The notes beneath the pieces are model-generated. The model saw nothing but the letters and a program-made list of their open reading frames with translations, searched no databases and was not told where the DNA came from. From assembly GCF_013386825.1 (NCBI RefSeq), contig NZ_JACARC010000047.1, positions 1 through 64,000 on the forward strand: a DNA stretch of 64,000 nt, read 5' to 3'. The position numbers and the translations under genes were made by a program. The DNA comes from Pseudomonas sp. IPO3778 (GTDB taxonomy: Bacteria > Pseudomonadota > Gammaproteobacteria > Pseudomonadales > Pseudomonadaceae). The first letter of the stretch is position 1. Every line of letters starts with the position of its first letter. Below, piece by piece: positions 26,670-35,601 of this stretch.

Positions 26670-26954
26670 GAGTTTTTCTGTCTGAACGGTCAGTTCGAAT
26701 ACGACATATTGGCAGGCATAAATGCCGCGAACCTGCCATTTCAGGCTCGTGCGGGGTTTTTCGAAATTCTACGGCCGCGGCTGAAAACCCCTGAAAATTC
26801 CTACGCATACCATCGGAAAACTCGTCTGGCAGGAGACAAACTTTCTCGATAGATGGTCACGTGGAAACACCAAGAAATGGTTGGAGTGATGCAAAAAGGA
26901 AAATTGCCGCTATGGGCGGTATGACAGAAGCGGGCATAGGAGCCATAAGCCCGT

Positions 26955-26990
26955 CGCAAGTTCCACAAGCCATCGGCTTGCGGACTTGCG
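26955..26990. repeat. Long imperfect hairpin in the gltP-ivy gap
   Basis: CGCAAGT (26955-26961) pairs with ACTTGCG (26984-26990), and inside it CAAGC pairs with GCTTG around a tight loop. A bulge and a mismatch separate the two stems. A short T-run (TTTT) follows on the plus strand at 26998-27001, so it might be a weak terminator. Confidence 0.45.
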
Positions 26991-27182
26991 TCGCAGCTTT
27001 TCACCTGACCCGGCCCTCACGCAGGCACTCCGTGTCCCCGTAGGTCACGCCGATCCTATCGATCAGAGCAACCCGGCCCCTTGGTCATGCACCGCCCTTG
27101 TCGGGCCGTGCAAACAGAAAGAAGCGTGGCGCTCCTTTCTATGGACGATAAGCCGGTAGACGACAGCGTCGTCAGACCAAAC

Positions 27183-27650
27183 CTAGTACCAATTCGGATC
27201 TTTCTTGAGCTGTTCCATCAACAGCTTCTTCATGCCGTCGTCCGGCTTGCCAAGAAAGCGGTAGTCGGCATGCCGTGTTGGCGACTTGTCCGACGGCAGG
27301 CCGGCCGGAACTTCCACCAACATCGCGTAGGCATCTTCCTTGTCGAAGCTGAAGGCGACGATCAGGCGCTTGTTCAGGCACGTGTCTGCCGTTTCGCAGA
27401 GCGGCCCTACCAAGTACTTGTCACCGTCCTCTTCAACGGCATTCATTTGTTCAGCGCTGCCCGAAAGGTTCATCACCCATTCCGGCAGACGCTCTTCCTT
27501 CTTGACCACGCTCTGCCAGGTTTCGCGGTACTGCGGGTCCGAGCTCAGCAGTTCGTTGGCCCGGGACTGGCCGTCATTGGCAGCCAGCACCAGGCCACTG
27601 CCGCCCAACAACAGGGCGGCAGCCAGGGCTTTAAGGGACGAATTGAACAT
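27183..27650 (-). CDS. Inhibitor of vertebrate lysozyme (Ivy) family protein, with an altered loop
   Basis: A 155-residue protein with a signal peptide (about 1-23). LPEWVMNLSG and the Cys...Cys-KRLIVAFS segment match the Ivy fold, which inhibits C-type lysozymes. In E. coli and P. aeruginosa Ivy the inhibitory loop is CKPHDC; here it is CETADTC, one residue longer and without the His that enters the lysozyme active site. ATG 27650 is chosen since the frame upstream lies in the next gene and the signal peptide starts here. It is 2 bases after the DUF1328 gene on the same strand. It may inhibit another lysozyme, or do something else. Confidence 0.8.
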   Translation of the reverse strand: MFNSSLKALAAALLLGGSGLVLAANDGQSRANELLSSDPQYRETWQSVVKKEERLPEWVMNLSGSAEQMNAVEEDGDKYLVGPLCETADTCLNKRLIVAFSFDKEDAYAMLVEVPAGLPSDKSPTRHADYRFLGKPDDGMKKLLMEQLKKDPNWY

Positions 27651-27652
27651 GT

Positions 27653-27817
27653 TTAGCCTCGGCCACGACGGCCAAAGAAGAACGAAGCGATGAACATCAC
27701 CAGGAAGACCACAAACAGAATCTTGGCGATACCCGTGGCGGTGCCCGCGATACCACCGAAGCCCAGGACTGCAGCCACAATGGCGATGATCAGAAATGTG
27801 ATTGCCCAACTCAACAT
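27653..27817 (-). CDS. DUF1328 small membrane protein
   Basis: A 54-residue protein with two hydrophobic segments (about 3-20 and 28-48) and a basic tail FGRRGRG, the DUF1328 (YtjA-like) pattern. AGGAGAAT lies 5 bases before ATG 27817. It forms a pair with the Ivy-family gene. DUF1328 genes are often stress-inducible, but no function is known. Confidence 0.88.
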   Translation of the reverse strand: MLSWAITFLIIAIVAAVLGFGGIAGTATGIAKILFVVFLVMFIASFFFGRRGRG

Positions 27818-27895
27818 GGTGATTCTCCTTACGCTTCTTTTAGGGGTAACAGCGGTAATGCCTGCGGTCGCTTGATCCAAGCGACCGTGTCTTGC

Positions 27896-28180
27896 CTAGA
27901 ACACCCAGCGTTCCTGAGAGGGCAGGTCGCCGAGGGTGGAATCCTGTTCAACCGCCGTCAGTTGCGGGGTTGTCACGTCAGCAGCGGTAGCGCCGACTGA
28001 ACGAAAATGGGTCTGAGTCATCATCGGGCGTTCGAACTGCGCGGGGGTGTGCTGACCCTGCTGCCAATGCGCCAATTGCTGACCGCCAATCAAGGTCACC
28101 ATCAGGGCCAGGCTGGCAAACAGCCCCTGTTGCAGACGCAGTGGCGATACACGCAGTTGGGTGAGGCTTTGGCGAGTCAT
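27896..28180 (-). CDS. Small single-pass membrane protein of unknown function
   Basis: A 94-residue protein with one hydrophobic segment (about residues 19-35, LFASLALMVTLIGG) and a soluble tail. I do not recognise the family. It is in the position held by a conserved hypothetical in front of algB in pseudomonads. ATG 28180 has GGGAGAG upstream; a longer start at 28198 is less likely. It is divergent from algB across about 390 bases. Confidence 0.65.
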   Translation of the reverse strand: MTRQSLTQLRVSPLRLQQGLFASLALMVTLIGGQQLAHWQQGQHTPAQFERPMMTQTHFRSVGATAADVTTPQLTAVEQDSTLGDLPSQERWVF

Positions 28181-28571
28181 GCTGTATCTCTCCCGCATTC
28201 TGATTATTCGTTGATGAAGCTCGTATGAGGGGTATTGCAGCCTGCGTGCCAGTTTTTTAACAAAATAAAACTCAATGAATTCAACAAGTTAAAAACAAAA
28301 GCGCTTTGACACCACGAGCATCCTGCACGATGGCCCTATCCATGCCGTGCGAAATGCACGATGGTCAGTGGTCGGATCGAGGGATAGGAATGCAACCGCA
28401 GGTTGCCGAAGAGGGAAGAGAGGGATCAAAACGCCATGAATGGGCGTCTTTGTAGGAATAAGCGCAGATACCTGCGCGATGACGGCTTTAATCAATCAGA
28501 ATAAACCATGCAACTTGCCCGATTATTCCGGGACTAAACAACATCATTCATTCTTAAGGAGCGCGGGACAG
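28181..28571 (+). promoter_or_regulatory. algB upstream region with direct repeat TGCACGATGG
   Basis: No gene is seen in this 391-base region. TGCACGATGG occurs at 28324-28333 and 28355-28364, exactly 31 bases apart (about three helical turns). Within it TGGC-N8-TGC (28331-28345) has the GG-N10-GC spacing of a sigma-54 promoter toward algB. This is a weak match and could be chance. Confidence 0.4.
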
Positions 28572-29918
28572 ATGGAATCAGCCAAGGAACTTCAAGGCCG
28601 CATTCTTTTAGTGGATGACGAGTCCGCGATCCTTCGCACCTTCCGTTACTGCCTGGAAGATGAAGGCTATACCGTAGCCACCGCCAACAGCGCCGCCCAG
28701 GCCGATGCCTTGTTGCAACGCCAAGTGTTTGACCTGTGCTTCCTGGACCTGCGGCTGGGCGAAGACAACGGCCTCGACGTACTGGCGCAAATGCGCATTC
28801 AGGCGCCGTGGATGCGGGTGGTGATCGTCACTGCCCATTCGGCCGTCGACACCGCGGTGGATGCCATTCAGGCCGGCGCCGCCGATTACCTCGTCAAACC
28901 TTGCAGCCCCGACCAATTGCGCCTGGCCACGGCCAAGCAACTGGAAGTGCGTCAACTGTCGGCGCGCCTGGAAGCCCTGGAAGGCGAAGTACGCCAGCCC
29001 AAGGACGGCCTCGACTCCCACAGTCCCGCGATGATGGTGGTGCTGGAAACGGCACGCCAAGTGGCGGGCACTGACGCCAATATCCTGATTCTCGGCGAGT
29101 CCGGCACCGGTAAGGGCGAGCTGGCCCGGGCCATTCACGGCTGGAGCAAGCGCGCGAAGAAATCCTGCGTGACTATTAACTGCCCGTCGCTGACAGCCGA
29201 GCTGATGGAAAGCGAACTGTTCGGCCACAGCCGCGGCGCGTTTACCGGCGCCAGCGAAAGCACCCTCGGCCGCGTCAACCAGGCCGACGGCGGCACGCTG
29301 TTTCTCGATGAGATCGGCGATTTCCCCCTTACCTTGCAACCCAAGTTGCTGCGCTTTATCCAGGACAAGGAATACGAGCGTGTCGGTGACCCGGTCACTC
29401 GTCGCGCCGACGTGCGTATCCTCGCCGCCACCAACCTGAACCTGGAAGACATGGTCCGCGACGGTCGTTTCCGCGAAGACCTGCTGTACCGCCTGAATGT
29501 CATCACCCTGCACCTGCCGCCCCTGCGCGAGCGTAGCGAAGACATCCTGACCCTGGCCGACCGGTTCCTGGCGCGCTTCGTGAAGGAATATGCACGACCG
29601 GCTCGCGGGTTCAGCGATGAAGCCCGTGAGGCGCTGCTCAACTACCGCTGGCCCGGGAACATCCGCGAACTGCGCAACGTCGTGGAGCGGGCCAGCATTA
29701 TTTGCCCGCAGGAAAAGGTCGAGATCAGCCACCTCGGCATGGCCGAACAGCCGACCAACAACGCCCCGCGTATCGGCGCGGCGCTGAGCCTGGATGAATT
29801 GGAAAAAGCCCATATCGGCGCCGTGCTGGCCACCAGTGACACCCTGGACCAAGCGGCCCGGACCCTTGGCATTGATGCGTCGACGCTTTACCGCAAACGC
29901 AAACAATACAACCTGTGA
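28572..29918 (+). CDS. algB: Alginate response regulator AlgB (NtrC family)
   Basis: A 448-residue NtrC-type response regulator. The receiver domain has phospho-acceptor Asp59 (CFLDLRLG); the AAA+ domain has Walker A GESGTGKGE (175-183) and GAFTGA (222-227) for sigma-54 contact; the C-terminal helix-turn-helix is in TLGIDASTLYRKRKQ. Asp59 is the same position as in PAO1. ATG 28572 has AAGGAG 11-16 bases upstream, and the longer frame before it has no family match. It activates alginate and other genes with KinB. Confidence 0.96.
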   Translation: MESAKELQGRILLVDDESAILRTFRYCLEDEGYTVATANSAAQADALLQRQVFDLCFLDLRLGEDNGLDVLAQMRIQAPWMRVVIVTAHSAVDTAVDAIQAGAADYLVKPCSPDQLRLATAKQLEVRQLSARLEALEGEVRQPKDGLDSHSPAMMVVLETARQVAGTDANILILGESGTGKGELARAIHGWSKRAKKSCVTINCPSLTAELMESELFGHSRGAFTGASESTLGRVNQADGGTLFLDEIGDFPLTLQPKLLRFIQDKEYERVGDPVTRRADVRILAATNLNLEDMVRDGRFREDLLYRLNVITLHLPPLRERSEDILTLADRFLARFVKEYARPARGFSDEAREALLNYRWPGNIRELRNVVERASIICPQEKVEISHLGMAEQPTNNAPRIGAALSLDELEKAHIGAVLATSDTLDQAARTLGIDASTLYRKRKQYNL

Positions 29919-29928
29919 GCTGTAGCCT

Positions 29929-31716
29929 ATGAAGCTTGCGATGAAGCTGCGCACTCGGCTGTTCCTGAGTATTTCCGCGCTGATCACCGTTGCCCTGCTG
30001 GGGTTGCTGCTGGGCCTGGTGAGTGTCATGCAAATGGCCAAGACCCAGGAGTCCTTGATTCGCAGCAACTTCATCACCCTGGACCTGGGGCTCAAGCTTC
30101 GGCAGACCCTCGGCGATCAGTTGATGATCATGCTCAACGAGCAGCCCGATCGTGCCGCGCTCAACGACTCCAAGCGGCACTATTTCGCCCTGCTGCAACA
30201 AGGCATCGATCACGAACAAAAGGAGGCAGTCACCCGCGGATTTACCCAGGCCAAAACCAACTACCTGAGCTTTCTTGAGGCGTTCGAAAAAAATGAAAAC
30301 GCGCCGCCGCAACTGCGTAACAACGACGAGCTGACCGAGCGCTTCAACGTCTTGCGCAACGGCCTGATCGCCGAGCACAAGAAGGCCCTGGACAACATCA
30401 ACGACACCGAACACAAGTCCCGTGAGCGCGCGCTGTTGATTGCCGGCCTGCTGGGCCTGGTGGGGTTGGCGGTGCTGATCATCGGTTTCGTCACCGCCCA
30501 TGGTATCGCCCGGCGCTTTGGCGGGCCAATCGAAGCCCTGGCCAAGGCCGCCGACAAGATCGGCCAGGGCAACTTCGAAGTCACGCTGCCCATTTCCTCG
30601 GCGGCCGAGATGAACCTGCTGACCCGGCGCTTCGGCATCATGGCCGAGGCGTTGCGCCAGCATCAGGCAACCAATGTCGATGAGCTGCTCGCCGGGCAGC
30701 AACGCCTGCAGGCGGTGCTCGACAGCATCGACGACGGCCTGCTGATGATCGACCGCCAGGGCCGCCTGGAGCACCTTAACCCGGTGGCGCAGCGCCAGCT
30801 GGGCTGGGACGAGAATCGCCTGGGCCAAGGCCTTGGCGAGGCCTTGGGCCGCCCGGAACTGGATGAACAGCTGCACCTGGTGCTACGCGGCGGCAACCTG
30901 GAGCGCGCGCCTGAAGACCTGGAAGTGGAAGTCGAAGGCGAGCTGCGCCTGCTGACGTACAGCCTGACGCCGGTCAGCCATACCCAGGGACACATTCTGG
31001 GCGCGGTGATGGTGCTGCACGACGTCACCGAACAACGCGCCTTTGAACGGGTGCGCAGTGAGTTTGTGTTGCGTGCCTCCCATGAGTTGCGCACCCCGGT
31101 GACGGGCATGCACATGGCGTTCGGCTTGTTCCGTGAACGGGCGAAGTTTCCGGCGGAGTCTCGCGAAGCGGACCTGCTGGATACGGTCAACGAAGAAATG
31201 CAGCGCCTGATGCAGCTGATCAACGACTTGCTCAACTTCTCGCGCTACCAGAACGGCTTGCAGAAACTCACTCTGGGCCCGTGCGACATCAGCGACCTGC
31301 TCGAACATGCCCGTGCCCGCTTCGCGGAGCAGGCGAATGCGCAGAACATCGAACTGCTGGTTGAAGAGCAATCCCCACTGCCAAGACTGCACGCCGATCG
31401 AGCGCAGTTGGAGCGGGTGCTCGACAACCTTTTGGGTAACGCCCTGCGACACACCGCCGACGGTGGGCAGATTCGCCTGCAGGCGCGTCGCCATGGAGAA
31501 CGGGTGATTGTCAGCGTCGAGGACAACGGTGAAGGCATTGCCTACGGCCAGCAGGGGCGGATCTTCGAACCGTTTGTGCAGGTAGGCCGCAAGAAAGGCG
31601 GTGCCGGGCTGGGCCTGGCGCTGTGCAAGGAGATCGTGCAGTTGCACGGTGGGCGCATGGGGGTTTATTCGCGGCCGGGACAGGGGACGCAGTTCTATAT
31701 GGCGCTGCCCCTGTAG
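29929..31716 (+). CDS. kinB: Sensor histidine kinase KinB, partner of AlgB
   Basis: A 595-residue membrane kinase. Membrane helices are at about 11-33 and 168-190 with a periplasmic sensor between; HAMP and a PAS domain (about 255-370) follow. The HisKA motif is RASHELRTP with His385 and Pro390, the same numbers as in P. aeruginosa. ATPase motifs are DNLLGNALRHT, VEDNGEGI and GAGLGLALCK. It starts 10 bases after algB in an operon. It is convergent with ampDh2 with a 17-base gap. Confidence 0.96.
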   Translation: MKLAMKLRTRLFLSISALITVALLGLLLGLVSVMQMAKTQESLIRSNFITLDLGLKLRQTLGDQLMIMLNEQPDRAALNDSKRHYFALLQQGIDHEQKEAVTRGFTQAKTNYLSFLEAFEKNENAPPQLRNNDELTERFNVLRNGLIAEHKKALDNINDTEHKSRERALLIAGLLGLVGLAVLIIGFVTAHGIARRFGGPIEALAKAADKIGQGNFEVTLPISSAAEMNLLTRRFGIMAEALRQHQATNVDELLAGQQRLQAVLDSIDDGLLMIDRQGRLEHLNPVAQRQLGWDENRLGQGLGEALGRPELDEQLHLVLRGGNLERAPEDLEVEVEGELRLLTYSLTPVSHTQGHILGAVMVLHDVTEQRAFERVRSEFVLRASHELRTPVTGMHMAFGLFRERAKFPAESREADLLDTVNEEMQRLMQLINDLLNFSRYQNGLQKLTLGPCDISDLLEHARARFAEQANAQNIELLVEEQSPLPRLHADRAQLERVLDNLLGNALRHTADGGQIRLQARRHGERVIVSVEDNGEGIAYGQQGRIFEPFVQVGRKKGGAGLGLALCKEIVQLHGGRMGVYSRPGQGTQFYMALPL

Positions 31717-31733
31717 CGCACACGCGCCTGCCG

Positions 31734-32510
31734 TTATTGGTGATTCAGCGCCCGCAGGATCGCGGCACTTTCAGCATCCGGCGTCCCGTCATACAACGAC
31801 GCCCGGAAATGCATCTGGAACGCGGCCACCACATGCCGCGTCGCCACATCCAGCTCGCCCGTTTGCGGCGTCGGATAGCCCAACTTCGCCAACTCTTCCT
31901 GAAACCAGGTAATGCTCGGAAAATCGCTGGCGTACTGCACCTGGTAACGCGCAACCGCCTTGGCGTCCGGCCACATGCCCAGCCCTTCATCCGCCAGGCG
32001 CTTCCACGGGAACAACGGCCCCGGGTCCAGCTTGCGCAGCGGGGCAATGTCGCTATGGCCGATGATGTTTCTCGGGTCGATGCCGTTACGCTTGCTGATG
32101 TCCTTGAGCAGCACCACCAGCGACTGCACTTGCGCCTCGGAGTAGGGATACCAGACGCGGCCCGTCGGCAAGTCGCGATACCCCGGGTTCACAATCTCGA
32201 TGCCAATGGAGCTGGAGTTGAGCCAGGTGCGGCCCATCCATTCGCTTTCCCCGGCGTGCCAGGCGCGTTGGCTTTCGTCCACCAGCTTATAGATGATGGC
32301 AGACGCATCGTCGCCGATCAGGTAATGACTGCTGACCTGGCCGTGGGTCAACAGCGCGAGGGAACGCTCAAGGGACGCCGAGGTGTAGTGCACGATGACG
32401 AACTGCACCCGGTTGTCGTGATTCACCGACGGATGGCTGGTGTTCAGGCGAGGGCCGCTGGCGCAACCGGCGAGCAGGAGAAGCAGTAAGGCAGAACACA
32501 GAAATTTCAT
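31734..32510 (-). CDS. ampDh2: N-acetylmuramoyl-L-alanine amidase AmpDh2, outer-membrane lipoprotein
   Basis: A 258-residue lipoprotein (lipobox LLAGC, Cys16) with an amidase-2 domain and a C-terminal peptidoglycan-binding domain (about 185-255, ELAKLGYPTPQTGELD). Zinc ligands include the His of QFVIVHYTS, the His of IIGHSDIAPLRKLDPG and Asp in the latter. It cleaves the bond between MurNAc and the stem peptide in the periplasm. ATG 32510 is the first ATG; no strong ribosome site is seen. The position next to kinB is as in PAO1. Confidence 0.93.
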   Translation of the reverse strand: MKFLCSALLLLLLAGCASGPRLNTSHPSVNHDNRVQFVIVHYTSASLERSLALLTHGQVSSHYLIGDDASAIIYKLVDESQRAWHAGESEWMGRTWLNSSSIGIEIVNPGYRDLPTGRVWYPYSEAQVQSLVVLLKDISKRNGIDPRNIIGHSDIAPLRKLDPGPLFPWKRLADEGLGMWPDAKAVARYQVQYASDFPSITWFQEELAKLGYPTPQTGELDVATRHVVAAFQMHFRASLYDGTPDAESAAILRALNHQ

Positions 32511-32607
32511 GGCAGCAGACAATACGCTTAAGACGATAATGCAACAGTGTAACGTACCGTTTGCGGGTCGGCGGCCAAATGCGACATTTTAAACAAAATG
32601 GAACATT

Positions 32608-34716
32608 TCAGGCCGCCTGCACCTGATTACGCCCCGCTGCCTTGGCGCGATACAACGCCTCGTCGGCGCGTTTGAGGGCCAGGTCACTGCGCTCTCCCGG
32701 CTGAAACTGCGCCATGCCCATGGACACCGTGATCGTCACCGGCTCGCCCTTGAAGTGAAACGGGCAGGCTTCGATGGCGGCGCGCAGGGTTTCACCCACC
32801 GCCAGCGCCTCGGACAGCGATGAATGGGGCATCAGCAGCACAAACTCTTCACCGCCAAAGCGCGCGATGAAGTCATTGGGCCGCAGGCGTTTTCGCAGCA
32901 CCGTGGCGATGATCTTCAACACCTTGTCACCGGCGAGGTGACCATAGCCGTCGTTGATACGCTTGAAGTGATCAAGGTCCAGCATTGCCAGCGACAGGCT
33001 GTTGCCGCGCTGGTGCCAGGCGTTGACCTCTTGCTCCAGGCGCTCGCTCCAGGCAGCGCGGTTGGGCAAGCCGGTAAGGGGGTCGATCAAGGCTTTCTGG
33101 CGCTGAACCTCCAGGTGCTCACGGTAGCCCTGAGCCTCCTGTTCCATATTGGCCACCCGTTCGGCCAGGCCTTTGAGGCGGGCGGCCACTTCCTGCTCAC
33201 GCTGGTCACGCTGGTGCTGGTGTTCGTCCATGGTGCCCAGCAGGCCTTCGAGATGGCTCTCGAGCACATGCTTGAGGCTGTCGAGGTCTGCCGCCTCCTG
33301 GACGCTACTCTGCAAACCATCCACCTGTTCGCGGATCTGGGTGTCCAGCTCTCTGGCGGCCGAGCGACTGTCGGCGTGGCCGTCACTGGCGACCTGCAAG
33401 TGCCCCTGAAAGGCTTCAAGGCGCTCGTTGAGCTGCTTGAGGTAGGCTTCGAACTCGTGCTGGCCGCTGTCGGTGACCGCCAGCATCAACACCGCCAGGT
33501 CATCGAGGATCGGCAGCAGTTCGTACCAGTTCAAGCCATGGGTCAAGCGATCACGCATGGCTTCGGCCTGGGGCCGATAACGCTCTGGCAGCGACAGGTC
33601 TTCCAGCAACCCGAGCAGGGTGTCTTCGATGTGTTTGGCCACCGAACTGTAAGACGGCTCGGGGGTGTCGGGCAGGGCGTAGGCCTGCTCCGCTTGCAGC
33701 GCGTCGGGGTTCGGCTCTGCGGGCTCGGGCGCCTCTTCCGGCTCGTCGGCCAGGACCGGCGGCAAGGAGAGACTGCCGATCTCCGTTTGCTCCAGCTCGC
33801 GGGCCTGCACCTCTGGCGCCTCGACCATGGCAGCAAGGGCGCTCTCAAGGGCTGGCTCAACCTGCGCTTCGAGCGGTTGTTCAGGCGCCAGTGGTTCGAT
33901 GATCGCGGCGGGCGCCTCAATCACGGGGGCTTTGACCACAACGGCGGGGGCAACAGGCGCCGCTTCGCTGACAACCTCAGCCGCCTGTACTTGCGGCACA
34001 CGCTCAGGCAGCGGCTCTACGGAAGCCGGGGCCTTCGGCTGCGGCGCAAAAGCCCGCAGCGCTTGTGCCAACTCGGCCGATTGCGCCGGCGCTTCAGCCT
34101 CATTCACCGGCTTTGGCGCAGCGGGCGCGTGAGCAGCCGGGCGTGAGGGTGCCGACGCCTCAACCTCGGCGGTTTCGGCCGCAGCGTCCCTGGCGCCAAA
34201 CAGACGCTGCAACAGCCCCGGGCTCGGACGGCTGGCTTCGCCCTCCGGCTCCAGGTTGCTCAATGCCTGCCCCTGAAGGCCGCTCAACTCACTCAACAGC
34301 AGTGGAATTTCCCGCGCCTGGCCGACCCGCCCGTCCAACTGTTTGGCGAACGCCTTCAGAGGGCGGCTGACCTCACGCGGCAAGGGCAGTTTCTGCAACT
34401 GGGTGACCAAGGCCGTCAACGCGGTGCCGATCTGGTCGACCCGGGTTTCACGGCGCTGCTCCGAATCCAGCACGGCCTTTTCCAGGCGCGGCAACAAGGC
34501 GGCGAGGGCGGCGTCCATGTCGTCTGTGCGGACAACATCGCGCATTTCCTTCATGCATAGGTCAACCGCACGGTCGGTCCCTTCAGCCGCCAGGGTGCTG
34601 CGTACCAGCCCCCGGCGCAGCAGGTCGAGGCGGGCGGCCCAGCGGCGCTCGAGCTTGTCTTGTTGCTCGATGCTTTTAAGGTATTTTTCTTTCCAGCGCT
34701 GGGCGTCGTCGCTCAT
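32608..34716 (-). CDS. Diguanylate cyclase (GGDEF domain), DgcH-like
   Basis: A 702-residue soluble protein. The C-terminal GGDEF domain (about 545-700) has an intact active site FGGEEFVLL and starts DPLTGLPNRAAWSERL. The middle (about 170-345) is a low-complexity stretch of Ala, Pro, Glu and Val, and the N-terminus is helical. A coiled coil (about 430-540) precedes GGDEF. It makes cyclic-di-GMP. The ATG overlaps the stop of the EEP gene (ATGA). In PAO1 the protein at this position is known as DgcH. Confidence 0.93.
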   Translation of the reverse strand: MSDDAQRWKEKYLKSIEQQDKLERRWAARLDLLRRGLVRSTLAAEGTDRAVDLCMKEMRDVVRTDDMDAALAALLPRLEKAVLDSEQRRETRVDQIGTALTALVTQLQKLPLPREVSRPLKAFAKQLDGRVGQAREIPLLLSELSGLQGQALSNLEPEGEASRPSPGLLQRLFGARDAAAETAEVEASAPSRPAAHAPAAPKPVNEAEAPAQSAELAQALRAFAPQPKAPASVEPLPERVPQVQAAEVVSEAAPVAPAVVVKAPVIEAPAAIIEPLAPEQPLEAQVEPALESALAAMVEAPEVQARELEQTEIGSLSLPPVLADEPEEAPEPAEPNPDALQAEQAYALPDTPEPSYSSVAKHIEDTLLGLLEDLSLPERYRPQAEAMRDRLTHGLNWYELLPILDDLAVLMLAVTDSGQHEFEAYLKQLNERLEAFQGHLQVASDGHADSRSAARELDTQIREQVDGLQSSVQEAADLDSLKHVLESHLEGLLGTMDEHQHQRDQREQEVAARLKGLAERVANMEQEAQGYREHLEVQRQKALIDPLTGLPNRAAWSERLEQEVNAWHQRGNSLSLAMLDLDHFKRINDGYGHLAGDKVLKIIATVLRKRLRPNDFIARFGGEEFVLLMPHSSLSEALAVGETLRAAIEACPFHFKGEPVTITVSMGMAQFQPGERSDLALKRADEALYRAKAAGRNQVQAA

Positions 34717-35591
34717 GCAAGGGGTCCGCGAGGGCCGGGGCTCAACGCGGGCAATGCATCAGCCGTGAGCGAACCCGGCAGACGAATCTCTACCGCGACC
34801 GGCAGGTGATCGGAGATGGGCTGAGCCAGTACCTGCACACTTTCGAGTGTGAGGGTCGGGCTGAGCAGGATGTGATCAAGACAGCGTTGCGGACGCCAGC
34901 TGGGAAAGGTGGCTTCGACTTGCGGCGCCAGCAACCCAAGGTCACGCAACGGGGAATTCTGTAGCAGGTCTGTGGCATGGGTGTTCATGTCACCCATCAG
35001 TACCTGATGTTTGTAGTTACCAATCAACTCACGGATGTAGGCCAATTGCAGGGTGCGGGTTCGCGCGCCCAGCGCGAGGTGCATCATGACCACCACCAAC
35101 GCTTCCGGCCCTTCGCCGAACCGTACGAGAATCGCCCCACGGCCTTTGGGGCCGGGTAACGGGTGATCCTCGATCGCCCACGGTTTCAGGCGGCTGAGCA
35201 CACCATTACTGTGCTGGCCGAGTTTGCCGAGGTTGCGATTGAGTTGTTGATACCAGTAGGGAAAGGCACCCAGCTGGGCCAGGTGTTCGACTTGGTTGAT
35301 GTAGCCGGAACGCAGGCTGCCACCGTCGGCCTCCTGCAGGGCTACCAGGTCGAAGTCGCCCAGCAGGTCGCCGATCTTTTGCAGATTGCCGGCACGCCCG
35401 TTGTGGGGCAGCAGGTGCTGCCAGCCACGGGTCAGGTAATGCCGGTATTTCTCGGTACTGATGCCCACCTGTATATTGAAACTGAGCAGGCGCAACCGGC
35501 TGTCTGCCGGCAGGCCTGTGGATTCCAGATGGTGTCCATTGACCTTCGGGTCATGCAGGCCAACGACACGTTCAGTACCCCAGCGACGCAT
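34713..35591 (-). CDS. Endonuclease/exonuclease/phosphatase (EEP) family hydrolase
   Basis: A 292-residue protein with the EEP fold: LRLLSFNIQVG at the start, Glu in ALQEADGG, MGDMNTHATDLL near residue 205 and ISDHLPVAVEIRL at the C-terminus. Catalytic Asp, Asn and His positions look complete. The substrate may be nucleic acid or a phosphoester. No signal peptide is seen. It is 10 bases after dsbA, in one operon with dsbA and the GGDEF gene. Confidence 0.9.
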   Translation of the reverse strand: MRRWGTERVVGLHDPKVNGHHLESTGLPADSRLRLLSFNIQVGISTEKYRHYLTRGWQHLLPHNGRAGNLQKIGDLLGDFDLVALQEADGGSLRSGYINQVEHLAQLGAFPYWYQQLNRNLGKLGQHSNGVLSRLKPWAIEDHPLPGPKGRGAILVRFGEGPEALVVVMMHLALGARTRTLQLAYIRELIGNYKHQVLMGDMNTHATDLLQNSPLRDLGLLAPQVEATFPSWRPQRCLDHILLSPTLTLESVQVLAQPISDHLPVAVEIRLPGSLTADALPALSPGPRGPLA

Positions 35592-35601
35592 GACAGGCCC
35601 C

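Larger units (their letters stand above)
26454..27182. other. Intergenic region between gltP and the lysozyme-inhibitor gene
   Basis: About 730 bases with no convincing protein gene; small frames here have no ribosome sites or family features. It holds the gltP leader element (26482-26536), a plus-strand terminator-like hairpin (26644-26669), a long hairpin (26955-26990), a hairpin TGCAC/GTGCA near 27087-27111 and a terminator-like AGAAAG/CTTTCT hairpin (27116-27140) downstream of the Ivy gene. These suggest at least one non-coding transcript. Confidence 0.5.

Noticed and set aside
26658..27043. Two small plus-strand frames (64 and 60 codons) between gltP and the Ivy gene
   Set aside because: They have no ribosome site or recognisable features and overlap hairpins.
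28440..28571. N-terminal extension of algB by 44 codons
   Set aside because: The extension shows no receiver-domain similarity, and ATG 28572 has a good ribosome site and the known family length.
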